Shown: one piece after another, positions 8,438 through 16,366 of the stretch
Numbering within the stretch: the stretch's first letter is position 1
How the letters are laid out: every line of letters begins with the position of its first letter
NCBI RefSeq assembly: GCF_025154075.1
Contig: NZ_JAOAMU010000002.1
Coordinates: 186,001 to 250,000 of the forward strand
Direction of reading: 5' to 3'
DNA: 64,000 bases
Origin: Chryseobacterium herbae
GTDB lineage: Bacteria > Bacteroidota > Bacteroidia > Flavobacteriales > Weeksellaceae
The notes under the pieces: model-generated
What the model saw: the letters and a program-made list of their open reading frames with translations, nothing else
Database searches by the model: none
What the model was told of the DNA's origin: nothing
Made by a program: the position numbers and the translations under genes

Positions 8438-9079
8438 ATGACCTGGACAGAAGTTTTAGCCCCGATAAAAAGTACAACCTATTTTACAAACCTTTGGGAA
8501 AAAGTAAAACAGGAATATGCCACCACCAAAGTATTTCCGCCTAAAAACCAAATCTTCAGAGCACTGGAAATAACACCTTTTGAAGATGTTGAGGTCGTGA
8601 TTATCGGTCAGGATCCTTATCATAATGATTTTCAGGCTAACGGTTTGTGCTTTTCTGTTTCCGAGCAGGTAACAGCACCGCCTTCCCTTAAAAATATTTT
8701 TACTGAACTGAAAGATGACGTAGGGGTGGAAAGAACATCAAAAGAACTGGATGACTGGGGAAAACAGGGTGTTTTATTATTGAATGCTACGTTAACGGTT
8801 CGTGCCCATACACCGAACTCTCATAAAGACTTAGGTTGGGAAAAATTCACAGATTTTGTCATCAAGGAAATTTCAGATAAAAAAGAGAATGTGGTTTTTG
8901 TTCTTTGGGGAGCTTTTGCACAAAAAAAAGCCGAACTTATTGACCCGGCTAAGCATTTTATTTTAAAATCGGCGCACCCATCACCGTTTTCTGTGTACAG
9001 AGGATTTTATGGAAGCAAGCCCTTCTCAAAGATCAATGAATATCTGATCTCAAAAGGGAAGAAGCCTATTTCCTGGTAG
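8438..9079 (+). CDS. ung: Uracil-DNA glycosylase, family 1
   Basis: 213 residues, close to the usual size. All family-1 motifs are visible: GQDPYH (57-62) with catalytic Asp59, LLNATLTV (114-121) and the DNA-intercalation loop HPSPFSV (180-186) with the second catalytic His180. The enzyme excises uracil from DNA and begins base excision repair in the cytoplasm. The first ATG lies 30 bases after a well-matched promoter. The 3' end overlaps the convergent lipoprotein gene by 14 bases, so the two transcripts collide without a terminator between them. Confidence 0.97.
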   Translation: MTWTEVLAPIKSTTYFTNLWEKVKQEYATTKVFPPKNQIFRALEITPFEDVEVVIIGQDPYHNDFQANGLCFSVSEQVTAPPSLKNIFTELKDDVGVERTSKELDDWGKQGVLLLNATLTVRAHTPNSHKDLGWEKFTDFVIKEISDKKENVVFVLWGAFAQKKAELIDPAKHFILKSAHPSPFSVYRGFYGSKPFSKINEYLISKGKKPISW

Positions 9080-9581
9080 GGTTCGGATTCGCAGCTCCGT
9101 CCGCTTTTTTGATGGTAAGGGCAACTTTATATTTTCCTTCCAAAGCTTTTACACCGCCCTCTGATTTTGGGAAAGGAGTGATCTCTTTCAGGGAAATGGT
9201 ATATCCGTTGAATTCTTCAGACATATAATAATTCCTGCCTGCATTGTCTGATGAAGCCAGGAGCAGAACGACTGGTCTTGTATAGGTTCCCATCACTTCG
9301 ATCTGTGCTACGGCAACTCCGGCCCAGATACAGTTGACGCCTTCAGGACATCGGCTGTCCTCAGAAACTCCTTTGAATGTGACATTCATTTCGTACTCTT
9401 TCAGGAATTTATTTTCGCCCTGATTAAGGTAGATGACGCCTTCTTTTTGTACCGAAGACTTGGGACCACTGGTATTAGCAGTTGTTCCGGAAGTTGAGTC
9501 CGGCGTTTTCGTTTTCTTTTGGGCATTGCATCCTGCTAAGGTTAGCATTCCCAGACTGAATATAATGGCTTTGTGAAACAT
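9066..9581 (-). CDS. Lipoprotein of unknown function
   Basis: 171 residues. A lipobox LAGC places the lipidated Cys at residue 18. A Ser/Thr/Lys-rich linker runs to about residue 45. The remaining beta-rich domain contains SEDSRCPEGVNCIWAG, with a CPEGVNCIWAG pair of cysteines seen in a family of small Bacteroidota lipoproteins thought to bind ligand or metal; the function is not established. The C-terminus overlaps the 3' end of ung on the opposite strand. Likely held in the inner or outer membrane facing the periplasm. Confidence 0.8.
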   Translation of the reverse strand: MFHKAIIFSLGMLTLAGCNAQKKTKTPDSTSGTTANTSGPKSSVQKEGVIYLNQGENKFLKEYEMNVTFKGVSEDSRCPEGVNCIWAGVAVAQIEVMGTYTRPVVLLLASSDNAGRNYYMSEEFNGYTISLKEITPFPKSEGGVKALEGKYKVALTIKKADGAANPNPTRK

Positions 9582-9677
9582 AATTTATTTTTTATAGAGT
9601 TCGAAAATACCTTAGCTAAGATTTTAAAACTTGCCTAAGATACTGAGACGAGTAACTTCCATCCTCCCTCTTCCAAT

Positions 9678-10169
9678 CTAAATAACATTAAGCATATCTA
9701 AAACTACTACCAAAAACATTGCCACACCTACCACAAGACTGAATCCAGTTCCGTAAATAAATCCGATAAATGCCCCTTTCGTTGATTGCAAAGCTTTGTT
9801 CATATCCTTGCTGTCATGAAGAAGTTCCCCGATAAATACCCCCGCAAACATTCCAATCAGAAAGCCTAAAGGAATAGGAATAAAAATTCCTACAATTGTT
9901 CCAATGATAGATCCGATGCTTCCCCAACGTGTTCCTCCGTATTTTCTGTTTGTTTTTGCCGGAATAACATAACTTAAGACAGCAGAAACTGCAGTGAGAA
10001 TTCCAAATGCCCAGATATAAATCATAGGAAGATCCGCATCGGTCCCGAATTTATAAATCAGAAGTCCGCAGATGCTTAATAAAAGCCCTGGAAGGACGGG
10101 CAGGAACGTTCCCAGTATTCCCACAAACAGTAAAATAAGGCAGAGAATATTAATTAGCGTTGTATCCAT
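9678..10169 (-). CDS. DUF456 family membrane protein
   Basis: 163 residues, almost entirely hydrophobic, with about four to five membrane segments. The GTFLPVLPGLLLSICGLLIY start and the glycine-rich GGTRWGSIGSIIGTIVGIFIPIPLGFLIGMFAGVFIGEL segment are typical of DUF456, whose glycine-zipper repeats suggest packed helices. The biochemical role is unknown. It stands alone, divergent from the MscS-type channel gene. Confidence 0.85.
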   Translation of the reverse strand: MDTTLINILCLILLFVGILGTFLPVLPGLLLSICGLLIYKFGTDADLPMIYIWAFGILTAVSAVLSYVIPAKTNRKYGGTRWGSIGSIIGTIVGIFIPIPLGFLIGMFAGVFIGELLHDSKDMNKALQSTKGAFIGFIYGTGFSLVVGVAMFLVVVLDMLNVI

Positions 10170-10278
10170 TCTTTAAAATTATCAATGCAAGATAGGAAAA
10201 AAGAAGATTTACAGAAGCCTTTTGAATATTTGGGATGAAAATTGATTGTCAATAGTAACATCATCATTCTTAATTTTA

Positions 10279-10286
10279 TAAATTTG
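10279..10286 (+). promoter_or_regulatory. -7 box (TAAATTTG) of the MscS gene
   Basis: Matches TAnnTTTG and ends 5 bases before the ATG at 10292, so the mRNA leader should be very short. Confidence 0.5.
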
Positions 10287-10291
10287 CTGTA

Positions 10292-11560
10292 ATGAAAGAC
10301 GAGATACAGGATACTAAAAGTTTTTTACAGGAAATAAGTGATCAGCTTTACATCTATATCAGCCAGGTAACACCCGGCGGAATGGATTGGATTGTTCATA
10401 TTATTGTCAAACTGGCACTGCTTTGTGCCGTGTTTTTAGTGGTAGATTTTGTGTTTAAATTTGCTATCAATTTTATCTTCAGATTTTTCCGGAATGATGA
10501 GAAATATCCAATCATCCGATCTATCTACCAGTCTAAGATCTCTAATTCCGTAGCTCATTTTGCCGCACTTTTGGTGGTAGGAGGAATACATCCTTCCATA
10601 TTTCCTGCAACGGCACTCCCTAAAACCAATATTTTCATCAACAGATCCATCAATTTAGGCCTCGTGCTTATTCTTGCCGGAATGTTATACAGATCATTAA
10701 CAGGTTTCAGGTATTATTTCACCATAAAACAGGACTTCTACAAGATCATGGCACTGAATGCGATTTCGGAAACCGTAAAGATCCTTGGGATTTTCATCTT
10801 TTCTGTGGTGGGACTTTGTGTGATATTTGGAATTAAAGGAACGACGATTGTAGGAAGTTTAGGAGCCATTACCGCAGTATTGGTGCTTGTTTTCAGAGAT
10901 ACGATTTTAGGTTTTGTAACCGGAATACACGTTGCAACCTCTAAAAATTTAAAAGTAGGAGACTGGGTAAGCATTCCGAAATACAGCATTGAAGGAAATA
11001 TTACCGATATCAGCCTTCTGACAACGAAGATCACCAATTTCGATAAAACCGTTTCCACAATTCCCACCTACGATTTGCTGACAACAGAGATTAAAAACCT
11101 TCAGGTGATGTCTGAATCCAATACCAGAAGAATCAAGAAATCGGTCTATTTTAATATCAATTCTTTTAAATTTTTAAATGAAGAAGATATTGAACGGTTA
11201 AAAGATATCAACCTGATCTCAGATTATCTGGAAGAGAAAACACTGGAAATTGAAAAAGAAAAACAAAATCTGGAACATAACGATAAAACAATCAACGGAA
11301 GACAGTTGACCAATATCGGGGTTTTCAGATATTATGCTCAAAAATATATAGAAAACGATCCTGATATTGATCAGGAGGGAGTCAGAATGGTTCGTCAGCT
11401 CGATATTACGCCGCAGGGACTTCCTCTTGAAGTGTACTGTTTTGCAAATGATTCCAAATGGGATCACTTTGAACAGATTCAGGCTGATATTTTTGACCAC
11501 TTGCTTGTAGCTTCCAAAGAATTTGATCTTCAGGTGATGCAGGTGAGTATTAAAGTGTAG
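10292..11560 (+). CDS. Mechanosensitive ion channel, MscS family (YbdG-like)
   Basis: 422 residues. Roughly four to five membrane helices occupy residues 25-205. The pore-lining helix and start of the beta domain read TTIVGSLGAITAVLVLVFRDTILGFVTGI (about 185-215), then NLKVGDWVSIP and GNITDISLLTTKI, the standard MscS core. A long soluble C-terminal region with an inserted charged segment (ISDYLEEKTLEIEKEK) matches the YbdG/MSL-like size class rather than small MscS. It should open under membrane tension during hypo-osmotic shock. It is a single-gene unit, divergent from DUF456. Confidence 0.9.
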   Translation: MKDEIQDTKSFLQEISDQLYIYISQVTPGGMDWIVHIIVKLALLCAVFLVVDFVFKFAINFIFRFFRNDEKYPIIRSIYQSKISNSVAHFAALLVVGGIHPSIFPATALPKTNIFINRSINLGLVLILAGMLYRSLTGFRYYFTIKQDFYKIMALNAISETVKILGIFIFSVVGLCVIFGIKGTTIVGSLGAITAVLVLVFRDTILGFVTGIHVATSKNLKVGDWVSIPKYSIEGNITDISLLTTKITNFDKTVSTIPTYDLLTTEIKNLQVMSESNTRRIKKSVYFNINSFKFLNEEDIERLKDINLISDYLEEKTLEIEKEKQNLEHNDKTINGRQLTNIGVFRYYAQKYIENDPDIDQEGVRMVRQLDITPQGLPLEVYCFANDSKWDHFEQIQADIFDHLLVASKEFDLQVMQVSIKV

Positions 11561-11764
11561 AATAGAGAAGTTAGAAGCTAGAGACTAGAAGTTAGTAGGA
11601 TTCGATTGCTTATTCTGATCTGGCTTTAGAGATATAGAAGTATACCCAAAACTAATTTCTAACCTCTACTATCTAATTTCTCGAAAAGTAATAATAATGT
11701 GATATAGAAGTACGCTCAAAAGCTAACATCTAACTTCTACTATCTAACATCTATAAATAAAGAA
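11561..11764. repeat. Word-like inverted repeat (TTAGAAG / CTTCTAA words)
   Basis: The left part uses GAAGTTAGAAGCTAGAGACTAGAAG-type words; the right part is made of their complements CTAATTTCTAACCTC and CTAACATCTAACTTC, repeated twice. The whole segment can fold into a long imperfect hairpin between the channel gene and pdxJ. Confidence 0.6.
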
Positions 11765-12484
11765 ATGACAAAGCTAAGCGTAAACATTAATAAAATTGCG
11801 ACATTAAGAAATGCCAGAGGAGGCGAAACGCCAAGTGTAACAGAGGCAGCCGTGAAGATCCAGGAATTTGGAGGACAGGGAATCACTATCCATCCGAGAC
11901 CAGATGAGAGGCACATTACAAGAAAAGATGTCTACGATCTGAAGCCATTGGTAACCACTGAATTCAACATTGAAGGAAATCCGCACCGCTCTTTTATTGA
12001 TATGGTTCTGGAAGTAAAGCCGGAGCAGGTAACGTTGGTCCCTGACGCAGACGATGCTATTACCTCCAATGCAGGATGGGATACCAAGAAACACTTGGAC
12101 TTTCTGACAGAAATTATCGCAGAGTTTAAAAACGCAGGAATCCGCACTTCTATTTTTCTTGATCCTCTGCCAGAGCTGGTAGAGCACGCTGCAAAAACGG
12201 GCGCCGAAAGAATAGAACTGTATACCGAAGCCTACGCGAAAAATTACCTTACCAATAAAGAACAGGCTATAAAACCTTATTACGATACCGCCGTTGCTGC
12301 TACAGAATTCGGATTGGGAATTAATGCAGGTCATGACTTAAGCCTTGAAAATTTAAAATACTTTGCCGATAATATTCCAAATCTACTTGAAGTATCCATC
12401 GGTCATGCTTTGGTTTCTGAAGCACTGTATATGGGACTTGAAAATACGGTTCAGGCGTATTTGAAACGTTTGGCAAAATGGTAA
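11765..12484 (+). CDS. pdxJ: Pyridoxine 5'-phosphate synthase
   Basis: 239 residues, the usual PdxJ length. It starts KLSVNINKIATLRNARGG, the phosphate- and substrate-binding N-terminus. HPRPDERHI (43-51) supplies the conserved active-site His/Arg residues, and the C-terminal part has GINAGHDLSLENL and EVSIGHALVSEAL. The enzyme condenses 1-deoxyxylulose 5-phosphate with 3-amino-2-oxopropyl phosphate to make pyridoxine 5'-phosphate, the last ring-forming step of the DXP-dependent vitamin B6 route in the cytosol. An alpha/beta hydrolase follows after a 121-base word-repeat spacer. Confidence 0.97.
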   Translation: MTKLSVNINKIATLRNARGGETPSVTEAAVKIQEFGGQGITIHPRPDERHITRKDVYDLKPLVTTEFNIEGNPHRSFIDMVLEVKPEQVTLVPDADDAITSNAGWDTKKHLDFLTEIIAEFKNAGIRTSIFLDPLPELVEHAAKTGAERIELYTEAYAKNYLTNKEQAIKPYYDTAVAATEFGLGINAGHDLSLENLKYFADNIPNLLEVSIGHALVSEALYMGLENTVQAYLKRLAKW

Positions 12485-12605
12485 AGGAGAAATTAGAAGT
12501 TAGAATTTAGAATTTAGTATGAAAGACGCACTTTAAATATTCAACCTCTAATTTCTAGCTTCTAACCTCTAACTTCTAGTTTCTAACCTCTATAATTAAA
12601 AAAAA
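12485..12605. repeat. Word-like inverted repeat (TTAGAAG / CTTCTAA words)
   Basis: GAAATTAGAAGTTAGAATTTAG on the left is followed on the right by CTCTAATTTCTAGCTTCTAACC and CTAACTTCTAGTTTCTAACC. It uses the same words as 11561-11764, so this type flanks pdxJ on both sides. Confidence 0.6.
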
Positions 12606-13385
12606 ATGGACATCTTAAACTCAAAAATATTTGGCGAAAATCTTACGGTTACGCCGCTTCTTGTATTTCACGGGCTGTTTGGAATGCTGGACAACTGGGG
12701 AAGTTTTGGAAAAGACTTGGGCGAATATCTTCCCGTACACTTAATCGACCTTAGAAATCATGGGCGAAGCTTTCATTCCGAAAGTATGTCGCATGATGAT
12801 CTGGCAGATGATATTGCTGGATATATGGATCATTACGGAATTCAGAAAGCTCATGTTTTAGGACATTCTTTAGGTGGAAAGGCCGTGATGCAATTTGCTT
12901 TGAAATACCAGGAAAGGGTAGATAAGCTGATCGTAGTAGATATTTCACCAAAAGCTTATCCTCCGCATCATCAGGGAATCATCAAAGCTCTTGAAACGGT
13001 AGATTTAAATACTGTAGGTTCAAGAGGTGAGGTGGAAACGGTTTTGAGTCAGTACATTCCTGAAAAATCTACGATACAGTTTTTAGCAAAAAACCTATAT
13101 TGGGATGACAACAAAAAGCTGAACTGGAGGTTTAATCTTAAAACTTTATCTGAAAAATATAACGAGTTTGTTTCGAATGCCGTAAAATTTGGTGTTTTCG
13201 AAGGTGATTCTTTATTTATTGCAGGCGCAAAATCAAATTATATCCTTCCACAGGATGAATACGGGATTAAGCAGCAGTTTCCAAAAGCAAAAATTGTCAC
13301 TGTAAAAAATGCAGGACATTGGGTTCAGGCTGAAAATCCGGTTGATTTCGCGAATGTTGTAAAGGAATTTCTTGATTTACATTAA
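12606..13385 (+). CDS. Alpha/beta hydrolase (YbfF-like esterase)
   Basis: 259 residues. LLVFHGLFGMLDNWGSFGKDL near the N-terminus provides the oxyanion region, and GHSLGGKAVMQFA (about 86-98) holds the nucleophile Ser. The catalytic His lies in NAGHWVQAENP near residue 239; the acid is probably the Asp in DEYG or nearby. This matches the YbfF group of short acyl esterases. The substrate is unknown. It follows pdxJ on the same strand and precedes the graspetide genes by 115 bases. I see no reason to include it in the peptide pathway, though a hydrolase beside a cluster lacking a protease deserves a note. Confidence 0.85.
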   Translation: MDILNSKIFGENLTVTPLLVFHGLFGMLDNWGSFGKDLGEYLPVHLIDLRNHGRSFHSESMSHDDLADDIAGYMDHYGIQKAHVLGHSLGGKAVMQFALKYQERVDKLIVVDISPKAYPPHHQGIIKALETVDLNTVGSRGEVETVLSQYIPEKSTIQFLAKNLYWDDNKKLNWRFNLKTLSEKYNEFVSNAVKFGVFEGDSLFIAGAKSNYILPQDEYGIKQQFPKAKIVTVKNAGHWVQAENPVDFANVVKEFLDLH

Positions 13386-13500
13386 TTAAATTCCGCCTAT
13401 TCAATTATTTAGTTAAAATTTTCTTAAAATAAGATAATATTTCCCCACGTATTGAAATTTTTGTACTTTAGTTTTACAAAAAAGCTAAATATATTAACTT

Positions 13501-13746
13501 ATGGAAAAGAAAAACTCAAAAAAACCTTTCTTTGCTTCATTTTTAGAGAAACAAATTAATGATCCTGAGAAAATTCAGGGCGGTGGAATTACGGCACCTA
13601 CTGTAGATACTATTACTGTACCGACAAGAGATGTTGTCATTACATCACAACTTGTGGACAACGCGACATTGCCTTTAAGAGATCAGGTGGTAACAATGAA
13701 GTACCCGTCTGACAGTGATGAGGGTGGTGAATTAGAAATGTTGTAA
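13501..13746 (+). CDS. Multicore graspetide precursor A1 (chryseoviridin-like)
   Basis: 81 residues. The leader contains KKPFFASFLEKQ (residues 7-18), the helical motif bound by microviridin ATP-grasp ligases, then DPEKIQ and a GGG (27-29) that probably marks the leader/core border. The core has four Thr-x4-Asp modules, TAPTVD (31-36), TVPTRD (39-44), TSQLVD (48-53) and TLPLRD (56-61), and ends with TMKYPSDSDE (65-74), which matches the microviridin core TxKYPSD. By analogy to microviridin, T65 should link to D71, S70 to D73 and K67 to E74. Each earlier module should form one small macrolactone. The product is likely a protease inhibitor. Confidence 0.93.
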   Translation: MEKKNSKKPFFASFLEKQINDPEKIQGGGITAPTVDTITVPTRDVVITSQLVDNATLPLRDQVVTMKYPSDSDEGGELEML

Positions 13747-13789
13747 TCAGCATTACAACGAAATATTTTTTTAACCCAACTCAATAATC

Positions 13790-14026
13790 ATGAAAGACGA
13801 AAATTCAAAAAAGAAGCCTTTTTTTGCTTCATTCCTGGAAAAACAGATCAAAGATCCGGAAACCATTCAAGGGGGTGGAATTATTACAAGCACTGACAAC
13901 GACATCGTTACTGTTCCTTCAAAAGATAATGTTACAGCACAGATTTTTGATCATGTGACAAGTCCGAACAAGGATCTGTTGGTTACTATGAAGTATCCTT
14001 CAGACGGTGACGAAGATCTTGTTTAA
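13790..14026 (+). CDS. Multicore graspetide precursor A2 (chryseoviridin-like)
   Basis: 78 residues with the same leader (KKPFFASFLEKQIKDPETIQ) and GGG at 28-30. The core modules are TSTDND (33-38), TVPSKD (41-46), TAQIFD (49-54) and TSPNKD (57-62), then the microviridin-like end TMKYPSDGDED (66-76). The modules sit on a strict 8-residue period (33, 41, 49, 57). The first module is unusual because D36 also lies inside it, so its ring size is uncertain. The 43-base gap to A1 resembles the gap to A3 (both have ATATTTT..TAACC), pointing to tandem gene duplication. Confidence 0.93.
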   Translation: MKDENSKKKPFFASFLEKQIKDPETIQGGGIITSTDNDIVTVPSKDNVTAQIFDHVTSPNKDLLVTMKYPSDGDEDLV

Positions 14027-14077
14027 ATTTCTGTACACAAGAAATTACAAACATATTTTAACCAAAACTAAATTATT

Positions 14078-14305
14078 ATGAAAGACAAAAATTCAAAAAA
14101 GAAGCCGTTTTTTGCGTCATTCTTAGAAAAACAACTGAAAGATCCTGAAACAGTAAAAGGAGGTGGTATCATCACAATTCCTGAAAGAGATGTGATCACG
14201 AAGCCAGTGGTAGATAACGTAACTTCTCCTCAGGACGACCTGATGGTGACAATGAAATATCCATCTGACGGAGATGACGATGCTCCAACAGTTCCATTAG
14301 ATTAG
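14078..14305 (+). CDS. Multicore graspetide precursor A3 (chryseoviridin-like, variant tail)
   Basis: 75 residues. The leader matches its siblings (KKPFFASFLEKQLKDPETVK, GGG at 28-30). There are only three Thr-x4-Asp modules, TIPERD (33-38), TKPVVD (41-46) and TSPQDD (49-54), before the terminal core TMKYPSDGDDD (58-68). The amide acceptor expected from microviridin alignment is Asp67 here instead of Glu. Uniquely, the peptide continues as APTVPLD to a C-terminal Asp75, a possible extra Thr71-to-Asp75 ring. A strong hairpin terminator follows about 40 bases after the stop. Confidence 0.92.
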   Translation: MKDKNSKKKPFFASFLEKQLKDPETVKGGGIITIPERDVITKPVVDNVTSPQDDLMVTMKYPSDGDDDAPTVPLD

Positions 14306-14341
14306 GACGTACAATATTAATCGTATTAATACAATCATATC

Positions 14342-14372
14342 AAAGGAAACTTACCATTAAGTTTCCTTTTTT
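14342..14372 (+). terminator. Terminator/attenuator between precursor and ligase genes
   Basis: The arms aaaggaaactta (14342-14353) and taagtttccttt (14358-14369) pair perfectly around a 4-base loop, followed by T residues. It sits inside the cluster, 37 bases after precursor A3 and just before the first ligase ATG. Partial read-through would give many precursor transcripts per ligase transcript. Confidence 0.88.
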
Positions 14373-14387
14373 AATAAAAAGCGGCAC

Positions 14388-15344
14388 ATGATTCTCTGCA
14401 TCACCCACTCAAAGGATTTTTACAATATCGATATCTTTTTTGAATATCTTACTTCCAAAAATATTCCATGGTTCAGACTGAATTCTGACCGTATGAACCA
14501 TTTCCAGAAGATCAGTGTGAATGAAAATTCATTTGAACTCACCGATGAGTCCGGAAATACGATACATTCCAAAGATATTCAGGCAGTATGGCACAGAAAA
14601 GCCTGGGGAATAAACACGCCCGAAGAACTGGATGAAGAGTACAGAAAAATATTCCTGAGCGGATACGCGAGCCTTCGCTATAACCTGATCACCGTCCTGG
14701 AAAACATTCCATGGATCAATCCTTTTGAGAATGAAAGAAAGATAGACGGAAATAAAATGCTTCAGTTAAAACTGGCCAAAGAAAGCAGCCTCACGATTCC
14801 TGAAACTATTTTTTCTAACGATGAAGAAAAGATTACTGCCTTTTTTCATGAATTCTGCGGCGGAAAAGCAGTGGCTAAACTTCACAGCCTGACAGCAAAG
14901 ACCATGAACGGAGAAAATCTGATCTCAACCATGATCATTGAAGAAGATACTCTGGAGAATATTTCAGACATCACGTATTGTCCGATGATCTTCCAGCCCT
15001 ACATTGACAAAGCTTACGAATTGAGAATTGTTTATCTGGCCGGAGATTTCTTTACGGGAAAGATCAACAACAGCGAGAATGTCGACTGGAGACTGGCTAA
15101 TGGAGATTATACCTGGTCAGCCTATGAACTTCCGGAACATATAAAGTCAGGTCTTACGTCTATGATGGAAGAAATGGGACTTTATATCGGAGCCATTGAC
15201 ATGATCCGAGGAAAAGACGGGGAATATTATTTCCTGGAAGTGAATCCACAGGGAGAATGGGGAATGCTTCAGAAAGAGCTGGATTTTCCCATTGCAGAAA
15301 AAATTGCCGATAACCTTATAAAAAGAATCAATACCCATGAATAA
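14388..15344 (+). CDS. ATP-grasp ligase, MdnB/MvdC type (predicted omega-amide forming)
   Basis: 318 residues, the usual size of microviridin ligases. The N-terminal domain has CITHSKDFYNIDIFFEYL and AVWHRKAWGINTPEELDEE. The ATP-grasp part has AVAKLHSLTAKTM, TYCPMIFQPYIDKAYELRIVY, and the metal-binding end GAIDMIRGKDGEYYFLEVNPQGEWGML. VNPQGEWGML resembles MdnB/MvdC, which forms the Lys-to-Glu amide, rather than MdnC with its GEFFWL. It should therefore cross-link the lysine in TMKYPSD. It follows the internal terminator and overlaps the next gene by 8 bases. Assignment to amide formation is from alignment by eye with remembered MdnB sequence. Confidence 0.9.
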   Translation: MILCITHSKDFYNIDIFFEYLTSKNIPWFRLNSDRMNHFQKISVNENSFELTDESGNTIHSKDIQAVWHRKAWGINTPEELDEEYRKIFLSGYASLRYNLITVLENIPWINPFENERKIDGNKMLQLKLAKESSLTIPETIFSNDEEKITAFFHEFCGGKAVAKLHSLTAKTMNGENLISTMIIEEDTLENISDITYCPMIFQPYIDKAYELRIVYLAGDFFTGKINNSENVDWRLANGDYTWSAYELPEHIKSGLTSMMEEMGLYIGAIDMIRGKDGEYYFLEVNPQGEWGMLQKELDFPIAEKIADNLIKRINTHE

Positions 15345-16341
15345 AATACTAATCATTACGCATACTGCTGATAATTTTTCAATTGAAAAAGTAACAGAAT
15401 ACATAGAGAAAAACGGTTGCGAGGTCATCCGTTTCGATGTAGACCTGTATCCTATAGAAAACAAACTGTCCACCATTTTTCAGGATGGAGAATGGGTAAG
15501 TATCCTTGAGACTAAAGATAAAAAGTACCGTCTGGATGATATTGCTGCTGTTTGGTACAGAAGAGCTTACAATATCGGAAACGGACTGCAGGAAGAATTG
15601 GAAAAAAAATTCTACGGGGCTGCCATGGGCGAGATCCGCAACACACTTTTCGGGTTTATAGAGTCTGTAGATGCTTATGCGTTGGGAAAACCGGGTGTTT
15701 ACAGAAGACTGGATAGTAAAGAAGAACAGCTGAAAATTGCAGTTAAATTAGGACTTAAAATTCCTGAAACCTGCCTGACAAATAATCCTGAAGAAGCCAG
15801 ACAGTTCATCCTTAAGCATCAGAACGTAGTGGCAAAAATGCAGACGGGTTTTGCAATTTATGAAGACGGTGTGGAAAGTGTTGTTTTCACAAATGTGGTG
15901 AATGAAGATAAGCTTGAAGAACTGGATTCATTAGTGTATTGCCCGATGCAGTTCCAGAAAAAGATAGAAAAGAAAAGAGAACTTCGTGTTACCATTGTAG
16001 GACAGGATGTTTATGCATTTGAAATAGATTCCCAGCAGTCTGAAGATGCTAAAGTGGACTGGAGAAAAGATGGTGTCAACCTATTAACGAAATGGGAGAG
16101 AACAGAACTGCCTGCAGATGTTGAATCAAAACTCCTTGAACTTTTAGATGTTTACAATGTGGATTACGGTGCGATAGACATCATTGTTTCCCCTGAAGAC
16201 GAATATTATTTCATTGAGATCAATGCAGCAGGTGAATTTTTCTGGCTGGATAATTTAACGGAAGAAAATATGATTTCCAAAAGCATCGCAGACGTACTTT
16301 GCGACAAAGCTCCAAGAAGAAACAATATGGTTATGGCTTAA
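15337..16341 (+). CDS. ATP-grasp ligase, MdnC/MvdD/CdnC type (predicted omega-ester forming)
   Basis: 334 residues. It starts KILIITHTADNFSIEKV, has AVWYRRAYNIG, KMQTGFAIYEDGVESVVFTNVV, VYCPMQFQKKIEKKRELRVTIVG, and the catalytic end GAIDIIVSPEDEYYFIEINAAGEFFWL. The GFAIY, ELRVTIVG and GEFFWL strings match MdnC/MvdD, the lactone-forming ligase of microviridin. They also match what is known of CdnC of chryseoviridin, which makes successive Thr/Ser-to-Asp esters on multicore precursors. It should activate Asp carboxylates with ATP and close the rings in all three precursors after binding the PFFASFLEKQ helix. The start ATG lies inside the preceding gene (8-base overlap), implying coupled translation. 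Confidence 0.92.
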   Translation: MNKILIITHTADNFSIEKVTEYIEKNGCEVIRFDVDLYPIENKLSTIFQDGEWVSILETKDKKYRLDDIAAVWYRRAYNIGNGLQEELEKKFYGAAMGEIRNTLFGFIESVDAYALGKPGVYRRLDSKEEQLKIAVKLGLKIPETCLTNNPEEARQFILKHQNVVAKMQTGFAIYEDGVESVVFTNVVNEDKLEELDSLVYCPMQFQKKIEKKRELRVTIVGQDVYAFEIDSQQSEDAKVDWRKDGVNLLTKWERTELPADVESKLLELLDVYNVDYGAIDIIVSPEDEYYFIEINAAGEFFWLDNLTEENMISKSIADVLCDKAPRRNNMVMA

Positions 16342-16366
16342 AAAAGGTCATCACTAATTCATACCC

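Noticed and set aside
13501-14305. Three tandem repeats as a CRISPR-like array or satellite
   Set aside because: The repeat unit is a full small gene with start, leader and stop; divergence is concentrated in the core.
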